From an uncultured Clostridia bacterium (GTDB taxonomy: Bacteria > Bacillota > Clostridia > Christensenellales > UBA1242): a stretch of 5,040 nucleotides of DNA. The notes under the pieces are model-generated. The model had not been told where the DNA came from. It was given only the letters and a program-made list of their open reading frames with translations, and did not search any database. This document shows positions 1 through 5,040 of this stretch, piece by piece. The DNA is taken from contig CALWKL010000096.1 of the NCBI GenBank assembly GCA_944381255.1, positions 1 to 5,040 of the forward strand, read 5' to 3'. Numbering within the stretch: position 1 is the first letter of the stretch; each line of letters opens with the position of its first letter. A program made the position numbers and the translations under genes.

Positions 1-787
1 TCATTTGATTGTAAATATTTAGAGTGCTATTTGTGTTGTCAAACACAGCATCTACCTTTTCGGTATCACTAAAAGTTGGATTTTCGTTTACTTGATTATA
101 GGTCTTTTGAGTGGTTATGTAAAATTCAATACTTTCTCTATGCTCTCCACCTAAATCGGTACCACTACCATCATCGAAGTATGTCAGAGTAATAGAGTAC
201 TTTCCTTCGAATGTTCTCTTTGACAATTCTTGTCTTTGCTCGGTAGTCAAATTACCCAAATCATAGGTATCTCCATCGTGTTGGCTAAAATAACTGTAAT
301 CCAAATTGTCAGCGAACAATTCATCTAGTGTTATAGCAAAAATATACTGCGTAAAAGTTTGCTGAGTAACATCGTCAGATTCGTCGATACGATTGTGTTT
401 TAAGGGAATAGAATCATTATATTTAATAGTTACAGTAGGTATACCTTTGCTAGAACTGATGCCAGGGAAACTTATAAAGATTGCCTCACGTCCAGTATGA
501 GTAACCTTGCTCTCATCGATGTATTGATGCTGTTGGGTATTCATAATTACAAAATCGCCCTCAGCTATATTCTCTGCAGAATCAGCCACATGCCGAATAT
601 CACTAGGGTTGTCAATACTACCTACAGTAGCATCTTCTACAAAAACCTTTTGAACAGTCATATATCTAGTAGCCGCCTGTGTGCTAGCACTACGAGGAAC
701 CATAAACCCAAAAGATAGGGTAAGTCCTAGTATTGCTAATAGACCTATTAGGGCTACCAAAACCTTGTTATAGTTTTTGCTTAGCAT
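1..787 (-). CDS. Secreted or membrane-anchored protein, unknown family (3' end cut by window edge)
   Basis: I do not recognise the family. The frame is open from the ATG at 787 down to the left edge, giving 262 residues with no stop. The N-terminus has the shape of a signal peptide or signal anchor: basic residues at 4 and 8, a hydrophobic stretch at about 9-29 (VLVALIGLLAILGLTLSFGF), then a polar Ser/Thr/Ala-rich stretch at 33-40 (SASTQAAT) that could hold a signal peptidase I site. The rest is acidic and polar, with many Asp, Thr and Tyr residues and alternating segments such as FEGKYSITLTYFDDG (193-207) and ESIEFYITT (218-226). These look like beta strands of an extracellular domain. No Cys is present in the visible part. 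The start is supported by GGGAGG 7-8 bases upstream. It runs in the same direction as the VirD4 gene but is separated from it by a terminator, so it is probably transcribed on its own. It may be a surface protein linked to the T4SS, but this is inferred from position only. Confidence 0.8.
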   Translation of the reverse strand, partial: MLSKNYNKVLVALIGLLAILGLTLSFGFMVPRSASTQAATRYMTVQKVFVEDATVGSIDNPSDIRHVADSAENIAEGDFVIMNTQQHQYIDESKVTHTGREAIFISFPGISSSKGIPTVTIKYNDSIPLKHNRIDESDDVTQQTFTQYIFAITLDELFADNLDYSYFSQHDGDTYDLGNLTTEQRQELSKRTFEGKYSITLTYFDDGSGTDLGGEHRESIEFYITTQKTYNQVNENPTFSDTEKVDAVFDNTNSTLNIYNQM

Positions 788-794
788 AAAAAAA

Positions 795-801
795 TCCTCC
801 C
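795..801 (-). promoter_or_regulatory. Ribosome-binding site of the secreted-protein gene
   Basis: Read on the minus strand, GGGAGGA is followed by seven bases (all T except one A) and then ATG at 787. This strong Shine-Dalgarno site fixes the start of the left-edge gene and argues that the minus-strand frame is real, although no stop lies inside the window. Confidence 0.8.
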
Positions 802-842
802 TTTTTTTGCCCGAAAAAACAAAAGAACAATTTATCCTTATT

Positions 843-871
843 ATTTTACCAAAAGGCAGACAAAAACACAA
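843..871 (-). promoter_or_regulatory. Candidate promoter of the secreted-protein gene
   Basis: On the minus strand there is an extended -10 element, TGG followed by TAAAAT (hexamer at 843-848), with TTGTGT (866-871) 17 bp upstream as a weak -35 (three of six consensus bases). Transcription would start near 836 and give a leader of about 48 nt. The same TGGTAAAAT string forms the -10 region of the lipoprotein promoter on the other side of the locus. The poor -35 keeps confidence low. Confidence 0.4.
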
Positions 872-928
872 ACAAAATAACCTTTATTTTGACAATTTTC
901 TTACTTTTTTAGTTTGTGAAATAAAAAG

Positions 929-957
929 AAAAAAATGCGTTTTTTACGCATTTTTTT
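929..957 (-). terminator. Intrinsic terminator of the VirD4-like gene
   Basis: A perfect 12-bp inverted repeat pairs 929-940 with 946-957 around a five-base loop. The GC-containing core is TGCGT/ACGCA, flanked by seven A on one side and seven T on the other. On the minus strand it begins 16 bases after the VirD4 stop codon and ends in a U run, as expected of a Rho-independent terminator. Because the A and T tracts are symmetrical, it could also work on plus-strand transcripts. It separates the VirD4 unit from the secreted-protein gene. Confidence 0.75.
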
Positions 958-973
958 GCCATTAAACAAGTAA

Positions 974-2938
974 TTAAAAATCAAAATCGTCCTTTGCTGA
1001 GTTTAAAATCTTTCTGTTCCTTTCTTTTATGTCATACAATACACGCTCTTCATTTATGTATCTAGGTGGACGGAATTCTTCGCTCGCTGGTGTCATCTCG
1101 TAAATATGAGAGGCTTTGTAGGCGAAGGTAAACTGACTCTTGATAGCCTTTTCCTTGAACATACTTACTATCATCTCTCCATCTTTTAGATATCCCAATT
1201 CATCAGGGGTGATGAGGGCACGGCTTGCTTTTTGCTCGCTAGTTGAGGTAGATTTTGTATCTTTACCTTCGGTATTACTTACATTCTTTACAGTTACACT
1301 GGTCTGTCCACAGCGAGTACTGAATTCTTCCTTGGTTTTTTGATCCATAGTACCTAGGTATACATGGATATTACAGTTTGCTTTTATTACTTCTGCTGCT
1401 GCTTCGCCATATTTTATAGTTACCTGTGGATATGATTGCACTACTAGCATCAAGCATATTCCACGACTACGACCAACTGTTATGATTGACTCAAAACGAG
1501 GAATTTTTGGCATATTTGCAAACTCATCTAGTATGAAGTATACATGACGAGGAAGACTTAGATCAGGTACATTGCGGTTTGCGACTTCAACTAGAGTCTT
1601 ATATAATTGCACTATACACATTTGCGCAATAGGGTACCTAGTCTCTTTTTCATCAGGTACTTTGATAAATAGGGCGGTAGGTTTGTCTGCAAAATGCTCA
1701 AAATCCATCTCATCTGCACTCGTAGCAAAACATACACCTGAGTCAGCAAACACATTGACTGCATTCGCTATCATACCGAAGAAGCTTCGAGCAGTGATAG
1801 GTGAGTTATTTACAATAGGTGATGCCAAAGAGACAGCGTTACTCAATTTGCTTCGACCCTGTAGATATTTTTGCAGTGTGCCAAATTGTCTGTCTGGGTC
1901 TGGGTCTTTGGTATTACATATTTTATATAGGTTAAAGAAGTTGTAGCGTTCCTCCGTCATACCAAGTTCAGGGATAGCAGAGTCTTCTAGCATTGCTAAC
2001 ATTATACCAAGTACAAAATCACGGGCACCCATTTCCCAAGATTTGTCATTACCCTCGGATACAGGGCACAATGTGTGCGCTATATCATTCAAATCTTCAT
2101 AGGCGCTATCGTTTAGCATTTTCTGAGTGGCTATAATGTAACTCTCCAAATCTTCTCTGTTTGGGAATGCAATGCGGTCTAATTCGTACCATTCGTAGTT
2201 ATACACAGGAGCGATGACTCTCAGACCTAGGTCTGCTGGGTTTTCGTTCTGGTGTACTTTTACTTCTTCACGCAAGTGTAGAGCACGATGGAAGCTCCTA
2301 TAAGGCTTACTCATAGGGTTCCACCTAGTACTGCTAAATGGGTCGCGCAAGTTGAATGACACAATATTGTAGCCTTGTTCACGTAGCATAATAGAGTGTT
2401 TCATAAATAATTCACCCTTAACGTCCATGATTACCAGGCTAGGCTTAGACTTAGTATGACCTAGTATTTGTATAGTAGGGTCGATAAAACCTGCTGATTT
2501 ACCAGAACCAGTAGTACCTACGACCATAGTATGCCATACTTCGTGCTTAAAGTTGACATGAATACCGTTGCCTTGCAACTGAGCGCGTATTGGCACGCCA
2601 TCTTCATGCATATATAATTCACGGAATAGGCAACCATCATATTTTTTGTCAAGTTCACGCTCAGTTAGCCATTCTGAATCAAAGTATTGCTCTTCTGGCT
2701 TTTTTGCATTTTTCTTGCCACCCAGCTTGAAGAGAGGCTTGCCATCTGCCATACGCAACAGAATGACTATACCTACACCTACTACTAGTACGGTAAATAT
2801 TCCCCAAGTGTATGAGTTAATCATTCCTTGACCTGTTACGGTGCCAAATTCCATTAGGGAGCCGAGAATAGAAGCAATGATATAGCAACCAATCAAACCG
2901 AGGAAGGTAACTAATATGACAACGCCGAATTTATTCAA
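974..2938 (-). CDS. VirD4/TraG-family type IV coupling protein (T4SS ATPase)
   Basis: Coupling proteins of this family are membrane-bound ATPases that recruit the relaxase-DNA complex or protein substrates and feed them to the T4SS channel. The 654-residue length is normal for the family. Two N-terminal membrane helices are visible (about 6-28 and 45-62). They are followed by Walker A GTTGSGKS (141-148), the family motif MDVKGEL (171-177), WNPM (206-209), Walker B VYFILDEFANMP (466-477, D471/E472) and the downstream QSYPQ (501-505). The C-terminal ALITPDELGYLKDGEMIV (574-591) matches the usual end of the motor domain. The long segment between DVKGE and Walker B is where the family carries its all-alpha insertion. 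A Ser/Thr/Lys-rich stretch at 548-570 looks flexible. All key ATPase residues are present, so the gene should be intact. The start is TTG: an in-frame TAG lies two codons upstream and a GGAGGA site is well placed. The next in-frame Met is residue 29, which would remove the first helix. It is divergent from the pilin-like gene. I use no gene symbol because the particular VirD4 subfamily is not certain. Confidence 0.95.
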   Translation of the reverse strand: MNKFGVVILVTFLGLIGCYIIASILGSLMEFGTVTGQGMINSYTWGIFTVLVVGVGIVILLRMADGKPLFKLGGKKNAKKPEEQYFDSEWLTERELDKKYDGCLFRELYMHEDGVPIRAQLQGNGIHVNFKHEVWHTMVVGTTGSGKSAGFIDPTIQILGHTKSKPSLVIMDVKGELFMKHSIMLREQGYNIVSFNLRDPFSSTRWNPMSKPYRSFHRALHLREEVKVHQNENPADLGLRVIAPVYNYEWYELDRIAFPNREDLESYIIATQKMLNDSAYEDLNDIAHTLCPVSEGNDKSWEMGARDFVLGIMLAMLEDSAIPELGMTEERYNFFNLYKICNTKDPDPDRQFGTLQKYLQGRSKLSNAVSLASPIVNNSPITARSFFGMIANAVNVFADSGVCFATSADEMDFEHFADKPTALFIKVPDEKETRYPIAQMCIVQLYKTLVEVANRNVPDLSLPRHVYFILDEFANMPKIPRFESIITVGRSRGICLMLVVQSYPQVTIKYGEAAAEVIKANCNIHVYLGTMDQKTKEEFSTRCGQTSVTVKNVSNTEGKDTKSTSTSEQKASRALITPDELGYLKDGEMIVSMFKEKAIKSQFTFAYKASHIYEMTPASEEFRPPRYINEERVLYDIKERNRKILNSAKDDFDF

Positions 2939-2947
2939 GATCTAAAA

Positions 2948-2953
2948 TCCTCC
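2948..2953 (-). promoter_or_regulatory. Ribosome-binding site deciding the TTG start of the VirD4-like gene
   Basis: On the minus strand GGAGGA is followed by nine bases and then TTG (2938-2936). A TAG stop in the same frame sits at 2944-2942, between the site and the start. The frame therefore cannot begin further upstream, and TTG is the only start that keeps the first membrane helix. Confidence 0.85.
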
Positions 2954-3023
2954 AATAATTATAATGATGAAATTTTTTACATATTTTGTCCTAAAGTTTA
3001 AAAAAAATTAAAATTTCTTAAAA

Positions 3024-3052
3024 ATTGTACTTAATTAATTTGCTTTTGTCAA
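3024..3052 (-). promoter_or_regulatory. Promoter of the VirD4-like gene (near consensus)
   Basis: On the minus strand TTGACA (3047-3052) is followed by exactly 17 bp and TACAAT (3024-3029). This is a perfect -35 and a five-of-six -10 for the housekeeping sigma factor. Transcription would start near 3017 and leave an AT-rich leader of about 78 nt before the TTG start. I see no obvious attenuator in the leader. Confidence 0.8.
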
Positions 3053-3079
3053 ATTTATTTGTTAATATTATTGCATAAA

Positions 3080-3132
3080 TTTGTGTTTTGTGCGTGAATT
3101 TTTCATTTCGTGAGTATAGTTTCTCTAAACTA
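3080..3132 (+). promoter_or_regulatory. Putative promoter/operator region of the pilin-like gene
   Basis: The best -10 candidate upstream of the pilin-like gene is TATAGT (3115-3120), giving a leader of about 49 nt. There is no convincing -35: the hexamer at 17-bp spacing is GCGTGA. The area is rich in short repeats: TTTGTG at 3080-3085 and 3087-3092, CGTGA at 3093-3097 and 3109-3113, and a 6-bp inverted repeat TAGTTT/AAACTA (3117-3132) that overlaps the -10. A weak -35 together with repeats would fit an activator-dependent or repressed promoter, but this is inference. CATAAT at 3139-3144 is an alternative -10, also without a clear -35. Confidence 0.35.
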
Positions 3133-3175
3133 GCAAAACATAATTTTAGTTCTACAAATAATATGGAGGTAATTT

Positions 3176-3625
3176 ATGAGCGCTCTATTTCAACTAGCCA
3201 ATACATGCATGAGTGTTGTGAATAGTAATGCTTTGTTTAGCGGCGGTACTCAAGGTGGTGGTCAAGGCGGTGGTCAAGGCAGTGATCAGACTGGTGGTAC
3301 TACTGGTACTGTACCTGACATCAATTCAGGTAATTGGTCATGGGTCGGAGATATAGTTAATGCAATCAACCAGTTGTTGTACCCAATCTTGATTCTTGTA
3401 GGTACTGCAGGTGTAATCTATGCTATTTACCTAGGTGTCAACCTTGCTCGTGCTGATAGCGCAGACAAGCAAAAAGAGGCAAAACAGCGTATGATCAATG
3501 CTTTGGTCGGCTTGGTAAGTATTATCGCTTTGATTCTGTTACTCAAGCTGTTCTGTCAGATGTTGCCTACTTGGGCTCCTAATTTGTTTATTACTACTGG
3601 TGGTAGTAGCAGTACTGGTAGTTAG
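3176..3625 (+). CDS. Pilin-like T4SS protein (VirB2/TrbC-like, two membrane helices)
   Basis: The 149-residue product has the layout of small conjugative pilin subunits. After a short N-terminus there is a Gly/Gln/Thr-rich stretch (23-44) and then two hydrophobic helices: about 66-90 (QLLYPILILVGTAGVIYAIY and on) and about 107-131 (MINALVGLVSIIALILLLKL and on). The charged loop between them, ARADSADKQKEAKQR (91-105), is of the kind seen in pilin-like conjugal transfer proteins of mycoplasma and other Gram-positive ICEs, and in VirB2/TrbC pilins generally, where it faces the cytoplasm. The C-terminus is a Gly/Ser-rich tail. Cys11 and Cys127 are the only cysteines. No clear cleavable signal peptide is visible. 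GGAGG lies six bases before the ATG. Flanking regulatory signals suggest a single-gene transcript, which suits a subunit needed in many copies. The adjacent divergent VirD4-like gene supports a T4SS role. The family assignment rests on layout and loop composition, not on a diagnostic catalytic motif, so a small T4SS membrane protein other than the pilin remains possible. Confidence 0.75.
   Translation: MSALFQLANTCMSVVNSNALFSGGTQGGGQGGGQGSDQTGGTTGTVPDINSGNWSWVGDIVNAINQLLYPILILVGTAGVIYAIYLGVNLARADSADKQKEAKQRMINALVGLVSIIALILLLKLFCQMLPTWAPNLFITTGGSSSTGS
3251..3286 (+). repeat. Three tandem 12-bp repeats inside the pilin-like gene
   Basis: Three consecutive 12-bp units, CAAGGTGGTGGT, CAAGGCGGTGGT and CAAGGCAGTGAT, encode QGGG-QGGG-QGSD (residues 26-37). 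The unit is a multiple of three, so gain or loss of a copy would change the length of the Gly-rich linker without shifting the frame. Confidence 0.85.
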
Positions 3626-3643
3626 ACAAATAGTAGTTTGTCT
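3624..3643 (+). repeat. Hairpin at the stop codon of the pilin-like gene
   Basis: A 7-bp perfect inverted repeat, AGACAAA/TTTGTCT with a six-base loop, begins within the TAG stop codon. No T run follows it (the next bases are GTAATCAAG), so it is not a standard terminator by itself. It might protect the mRNA 3' region or be incidental. Confidence 0.5.
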
Positions 3644-3703
3644 GTAATCAAGTAAAATTTGTATTACTAGTTATGAATATGTAATTTAGCTAAATTAACA
3701 AGG

Positions 3704-3766
3704 AATAGTTGATAGTTGATAGTTTGCTTTGATAATTTCTATCAACTGTCGGCTATTTTTTGTTTT
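3704..3766 (+). terminator. Long intrinsic terminator of the pilin-like gene
   Basis: Positions 3704-3722 pair with 3739-3757 over 19 consecutive base pairs around a 16-base loop. Sixteen are Watson-Crick and three are U-G wobbles (3713/3748, 3710/3751, 3709/3752). A T-rich tract follows at 3756-3766 (six T, G, four T). In the opposite-strand transcript the wobbles become A-C mismatches, so the structure favours termination of plus-strand transcripts. The 5' arm contains two tandem TTGATAG units (3709-3722). It ends the pilin-like transcript about 80 nt after the stop codon. Confidence 0.85.
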
Positions 3767-3802
3767 ATCAGTATATTTTGAAGAATAAAAAATACCTTTT
3801 TC

Positions 3803-3834
3803 TAAGTTTTAGTGCAATCAGTGGCTAAAACTTG
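3803..3834 (+). repeat. Inverted repeat upstream of the lipoprotein promoter
   Basis: AAGTTTTAG (3804-3812) and CTAAAACTT (3825-3833) form a perfect 9-bp inverted repeat with a 12-base spacer, ending 16 bp before the -35 hexamer. A second, overlapping pair, ATCAGT (3817-3822) and ACTGAT (3843-3848), ends one base before the -35. No T tract makes it a terminator for the plus strand. A regulator-binding site is possible but unproven. Confidence 0.5.
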
Positions 3835-3849
3835 TACTTTGGACTGATA

Positions 3850-3878
3850 TTGACAAAGTAATCTTTAAGTGGTAAAAT
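3850..3878 (+). promoter_or_regulatory. Promoter of the lipoprotein gene (near consensus)
   Basis: TTGACA (3850-3855), 17 bp, then TAAAAT (3873-3878), preceded by TGG as an extended -10. Transcription would start near 3885, about 40 nt before the ATG at 3925. This is a strong housekeeping-sigma promoter and shows that the lipoprotein gene does not depend on read-through from the pilin-like gene. Confidence 0.8.
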
Positions 3879-3882
3879 TACC
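3871..3882. promoter_or_regulatory. Palindrome covering the -10 of the lipoprotein promoter (possible operator)
   Basis: GGTAA-AA-TTACC is a 5-bp-arm palindrome that contains the whole -10 hexamer, and a further TTACC half-site follows at 3884-3888. A repressor dimer bound here would block the promoter. It is short and AT-rich, so chance is a real alternative. Confidence 0.3.
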
Positions 3883-3924
3883 CTTACCATAAAAGTTTGA
3901 GGGATATTAGTAAGAGAGGGAAGT

Positions 3925-5040
3925 ATGCAATTTAAGTCAAAAATCGCTTCTATATGCTTAATTTGTATAATGGTCATCAGTTTTGGTGGCTGTTCTTGGT
4001 TTAGTGGCGGTAGCAGTATAGGCGGTTCGGGTGGTAGTTCTGGTGGTGGAGCATATGATCCAAATGACAAAATTGATTCTGCTCCACTACCTGGTGATAG
4101 CGTAGTAGAAGAATTGCCAGAAGGTGATATAAATCAAACTGTGGCTTTGGCAGAAGCCTCTGGAATACAGGGCGTGCGTGCTACATATTTGCCTGATGTT
4201 AATGAACGAAGTGAAGATGCTGTCTTACAGGCTGACCGTGAAAAATATTTAGAAAATGCTGCTTTTCAATACGAAATTGTAGCAGAATATATCTTACATA
4301 CCTTGCAGGGTAAATACGGTAGTGGCGTAAGTGCTAGTAGCATAAAGTACGAGTTTTACGCTGATACCAGCCTAACAGGCACTTTTTACGAAGGAAAGGA
4401 AATTCGTAACGAAGGGGATAGAACTGAGCAAATTATTGAGTTGCCAGCAATAGCGCCTGAGGAAGATACTGATTATCCAAAAACTTTTGGAACTACTGAA
4501 AACGCTATCAATGAGCCTGTAGTTAATGTAGAACTAGAATATACAGAAGTACCTCCTGGGCGCGGTAGTGCCTGCCCTCCAGCTAGACCTGTAACTGACG
4601 CTAGCCTACATTGGATAGTTACAGGGAATGATATAAGGTCATACAAATCTGTAGTGCAACTTAACCTTATGGAGTTGGCTCTTGGCTTACCTACTAGTCC
4701 AATAACTACCAATGAGACAACTGCGACTAATGAGATAAAAAATCTTGCTAAACGCATAGATAAATTGGGCATTATTGAAAAAGGATATTATGCTCAAAGT
4801 TTGCGTGAATATATTGCAAATAATCTCATCGGTGCTAACCTTATTTCTCGTGACAAAGCATCATTATCTTACGTAGACCCTAGCTATACCTATTATGAAT
4901 GGGAACAGGTGGGAACTGATGAAGATGGAAATCCAATTTATGACTGGGTAGCACATACGGGATATTACGAGATGCTAGGTAGTGGAACTCCTCATGCTTT
5001 CAATAGTAGTATAATTTATAAATTCGGTTACGAGGAAACT
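3925..5040 (+). CDS. Putative lipoprotein with Gly/Ser-rich linker, unknown family (3' end cut by window edge)
   Basis: I do not recognise the family. The frame is open for 372 residues to the right edge. The N-terminus is a short lipoprotein signal: basic residues Lys4 and Lys6, a hydrophobic core at 7-20, then FGGC with Cys23 as the expected lipidated residue. Phe at -3 is less usual than Leu, but Gly-Gly at -2/-1 fits. A Gly/Ser-rich linker (27-43) follows, then an acidic region (44-75, including VVEELPEGD) and a predicted mostly soluble domain. That domain has an Ala/Tyr/Leu-rich helical stretch at about 103-130 and Tyr-rich segments near 327-348 (YVDPSYTYYEWEQ, DEDGNPIYDWV). No catalytic motif is evident in the visible part. 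The only Cys after Cys23 is Cys217. The ATG has GAGGG five bases upstream and a strong promoter before it. Its position after a pilin-like gene suggests an envelope-anchored T4SS component, exposed on the outer face of the membrane, but this comes from context alone. Confidence 0.85.
   Translation, partial: MQFKSKIASICLICIMVISFGGCSWFSGGSSIGGSGGSSGGGAYDPNDKIDSAPLPGDSVVEELPEGDINQTVALAEASGIQGVRATYLPDVNERSEDAVLQADREKYLENAAFQYEIVAEYILHTLQGKYGSGVSASSIKYEFYADTSLTGTFYEGKEIRNEGDRTEQIIELPAIAPEEDTDYPKTFGTTENAINEPVVNVELEYTEVPPGRGSACPPARPVTDASLHWIVTGNDIRSYKSVVQLNLMELALGLPTSPITTNETTATNEIKNLAKRIDKLGIIEKGYYAQSLREYIANNLIGANLISRDKASLSYVDPSYTYYEWEQVGTDEDGNPIYDWVAHTGYYEMLGSGTPHAFNSSIIYKFGYEET

Noticed and set aside
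497..718. Plus-strand frame of 73 codons
   Set aside because: It lies antisense within the left-edge secreted-protein gene, which has a signal peptide and a strong ribosome-binding site. The product has no recognisable features.
777..965. Plus-strand frame of 62 codons with TTG start
   Set aside because: It overlaps the start and ribosome-binding site of the minus-strand secreted-protein gene, runs through the terminator hairpin at 929-957, is dominated by Lys/Phe from A/T tracts and has no ribosome-binding site.
1140..2831. Three plus-strand frames (1140-1343, 1572-1946, 2646-2831)
   Set aside because: All lie antisense inside the VirD4-like gene, whose motifs prove the minus-strand reading.
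2958..2965. Overlapping TATAAT hexamers on both strands near the VirD4 start
   Set aside because: On the minus strand it would start transcription at or past the ribosome-binding site. On the plus strand there is no -35 at proper spacing. It is likely chance in AT-rich DNA.
3624..3643. Hairpin at the pilin stop codon as a terminator
   Set aside because: No T tract follows, and a far better terminator lies at 3704-3766.
3825..4070. Minus-strand frame encoding a Pro-rich 81-residue peptide
   Set aside because: The prolines are the reverse complement of GGT/GGC glycine codons in the lipoprotein linker. It also runs through the lipoprotein promoter.
4473..4772. Minus-strand frame of 99 codons
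   Set aside because: It is antisense within the lipoprotein gene, with no supporting start signal and no recognised motif.
1..5040. tRNA or rRNA genes, CRISPR array, insertion sequence ends, attachment site
   Set aside because: I saw no cloverleaf-like GC-rich segment, no regularly spaced repeats, no transposase or recombinase motif, and no long terminal or direct repeats that would mark element ends.

Overview
The window looks like part of a conjugation-type (type IV secretion, T4SS) locus from a low-GC bacterium. It carries four protein genes, two of them cut by the window edges, and no RNA genes, transposases or CRISPR arrays. Strong purine-rich Shine-Dalgarno sites, TTGACA/TATAAT-type promoters, a TTG start, U-tract terminators and a lipoprotein with a short signal peptide fit a Firmicutes-like host, such as an uncultured clostridial or Mollicutes-related lineage. 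A Patescibacteria (CPR) host cannot be excluded. The genetic code appears standard. Taxonomy is inference only.

Layout. Positions 1-787 (minus strand, running off the left edge) encode the first 262 residues of a secreted or membrane-anchored protein of unrecognised family, with its own ribosome-binding site and a weak candidate promoter. A 12-bp hairpin with a T tract (929-957) lies in the following gap and terminates the next gene. Positions 974-2938 (minus strand) encode a 654-residue VirD4/TraG-type coupling ATPase, the most secure identification here. A 237-bp AT-rich divergent region (2939-3175) follows, with a very good minus-strand promoter (TTGACA, 17 bp, TACAAT). Positions 3176-3625 (plus strand) encode a 149-residue protein with two membrane helices and a Gly-rich N-terminal region, resembling VirB2/TrbC-like conjugative pilins. 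The 299-bp gap at 3626-3924 holds a hairpin at the pilin stop codon, a long intrinsic terminator (3704-3766), an inverted repeat and a near-consensus promoter. From 3925 to the right edge runs a plus-strand gene for a lipoprotein of unrecognised family (372 residues seen).

How they fit together. The coupling ATPase would deliver DNA or protein substrate to a T4SS channel. The pilin-like protein would form a surface or membrane component, and the lipoprotein and secreted protein could be envelope or surface partners. Each gene appears to be a separate transcription unit, and the pilin in particular looks monocistronic. No relaxase, VirB4 ATPase, VirB6 or peptidoglycan hydrolase is visible, so whether this is a mobile element (ICE) or a resident secretion locus cannot be decided from this window.
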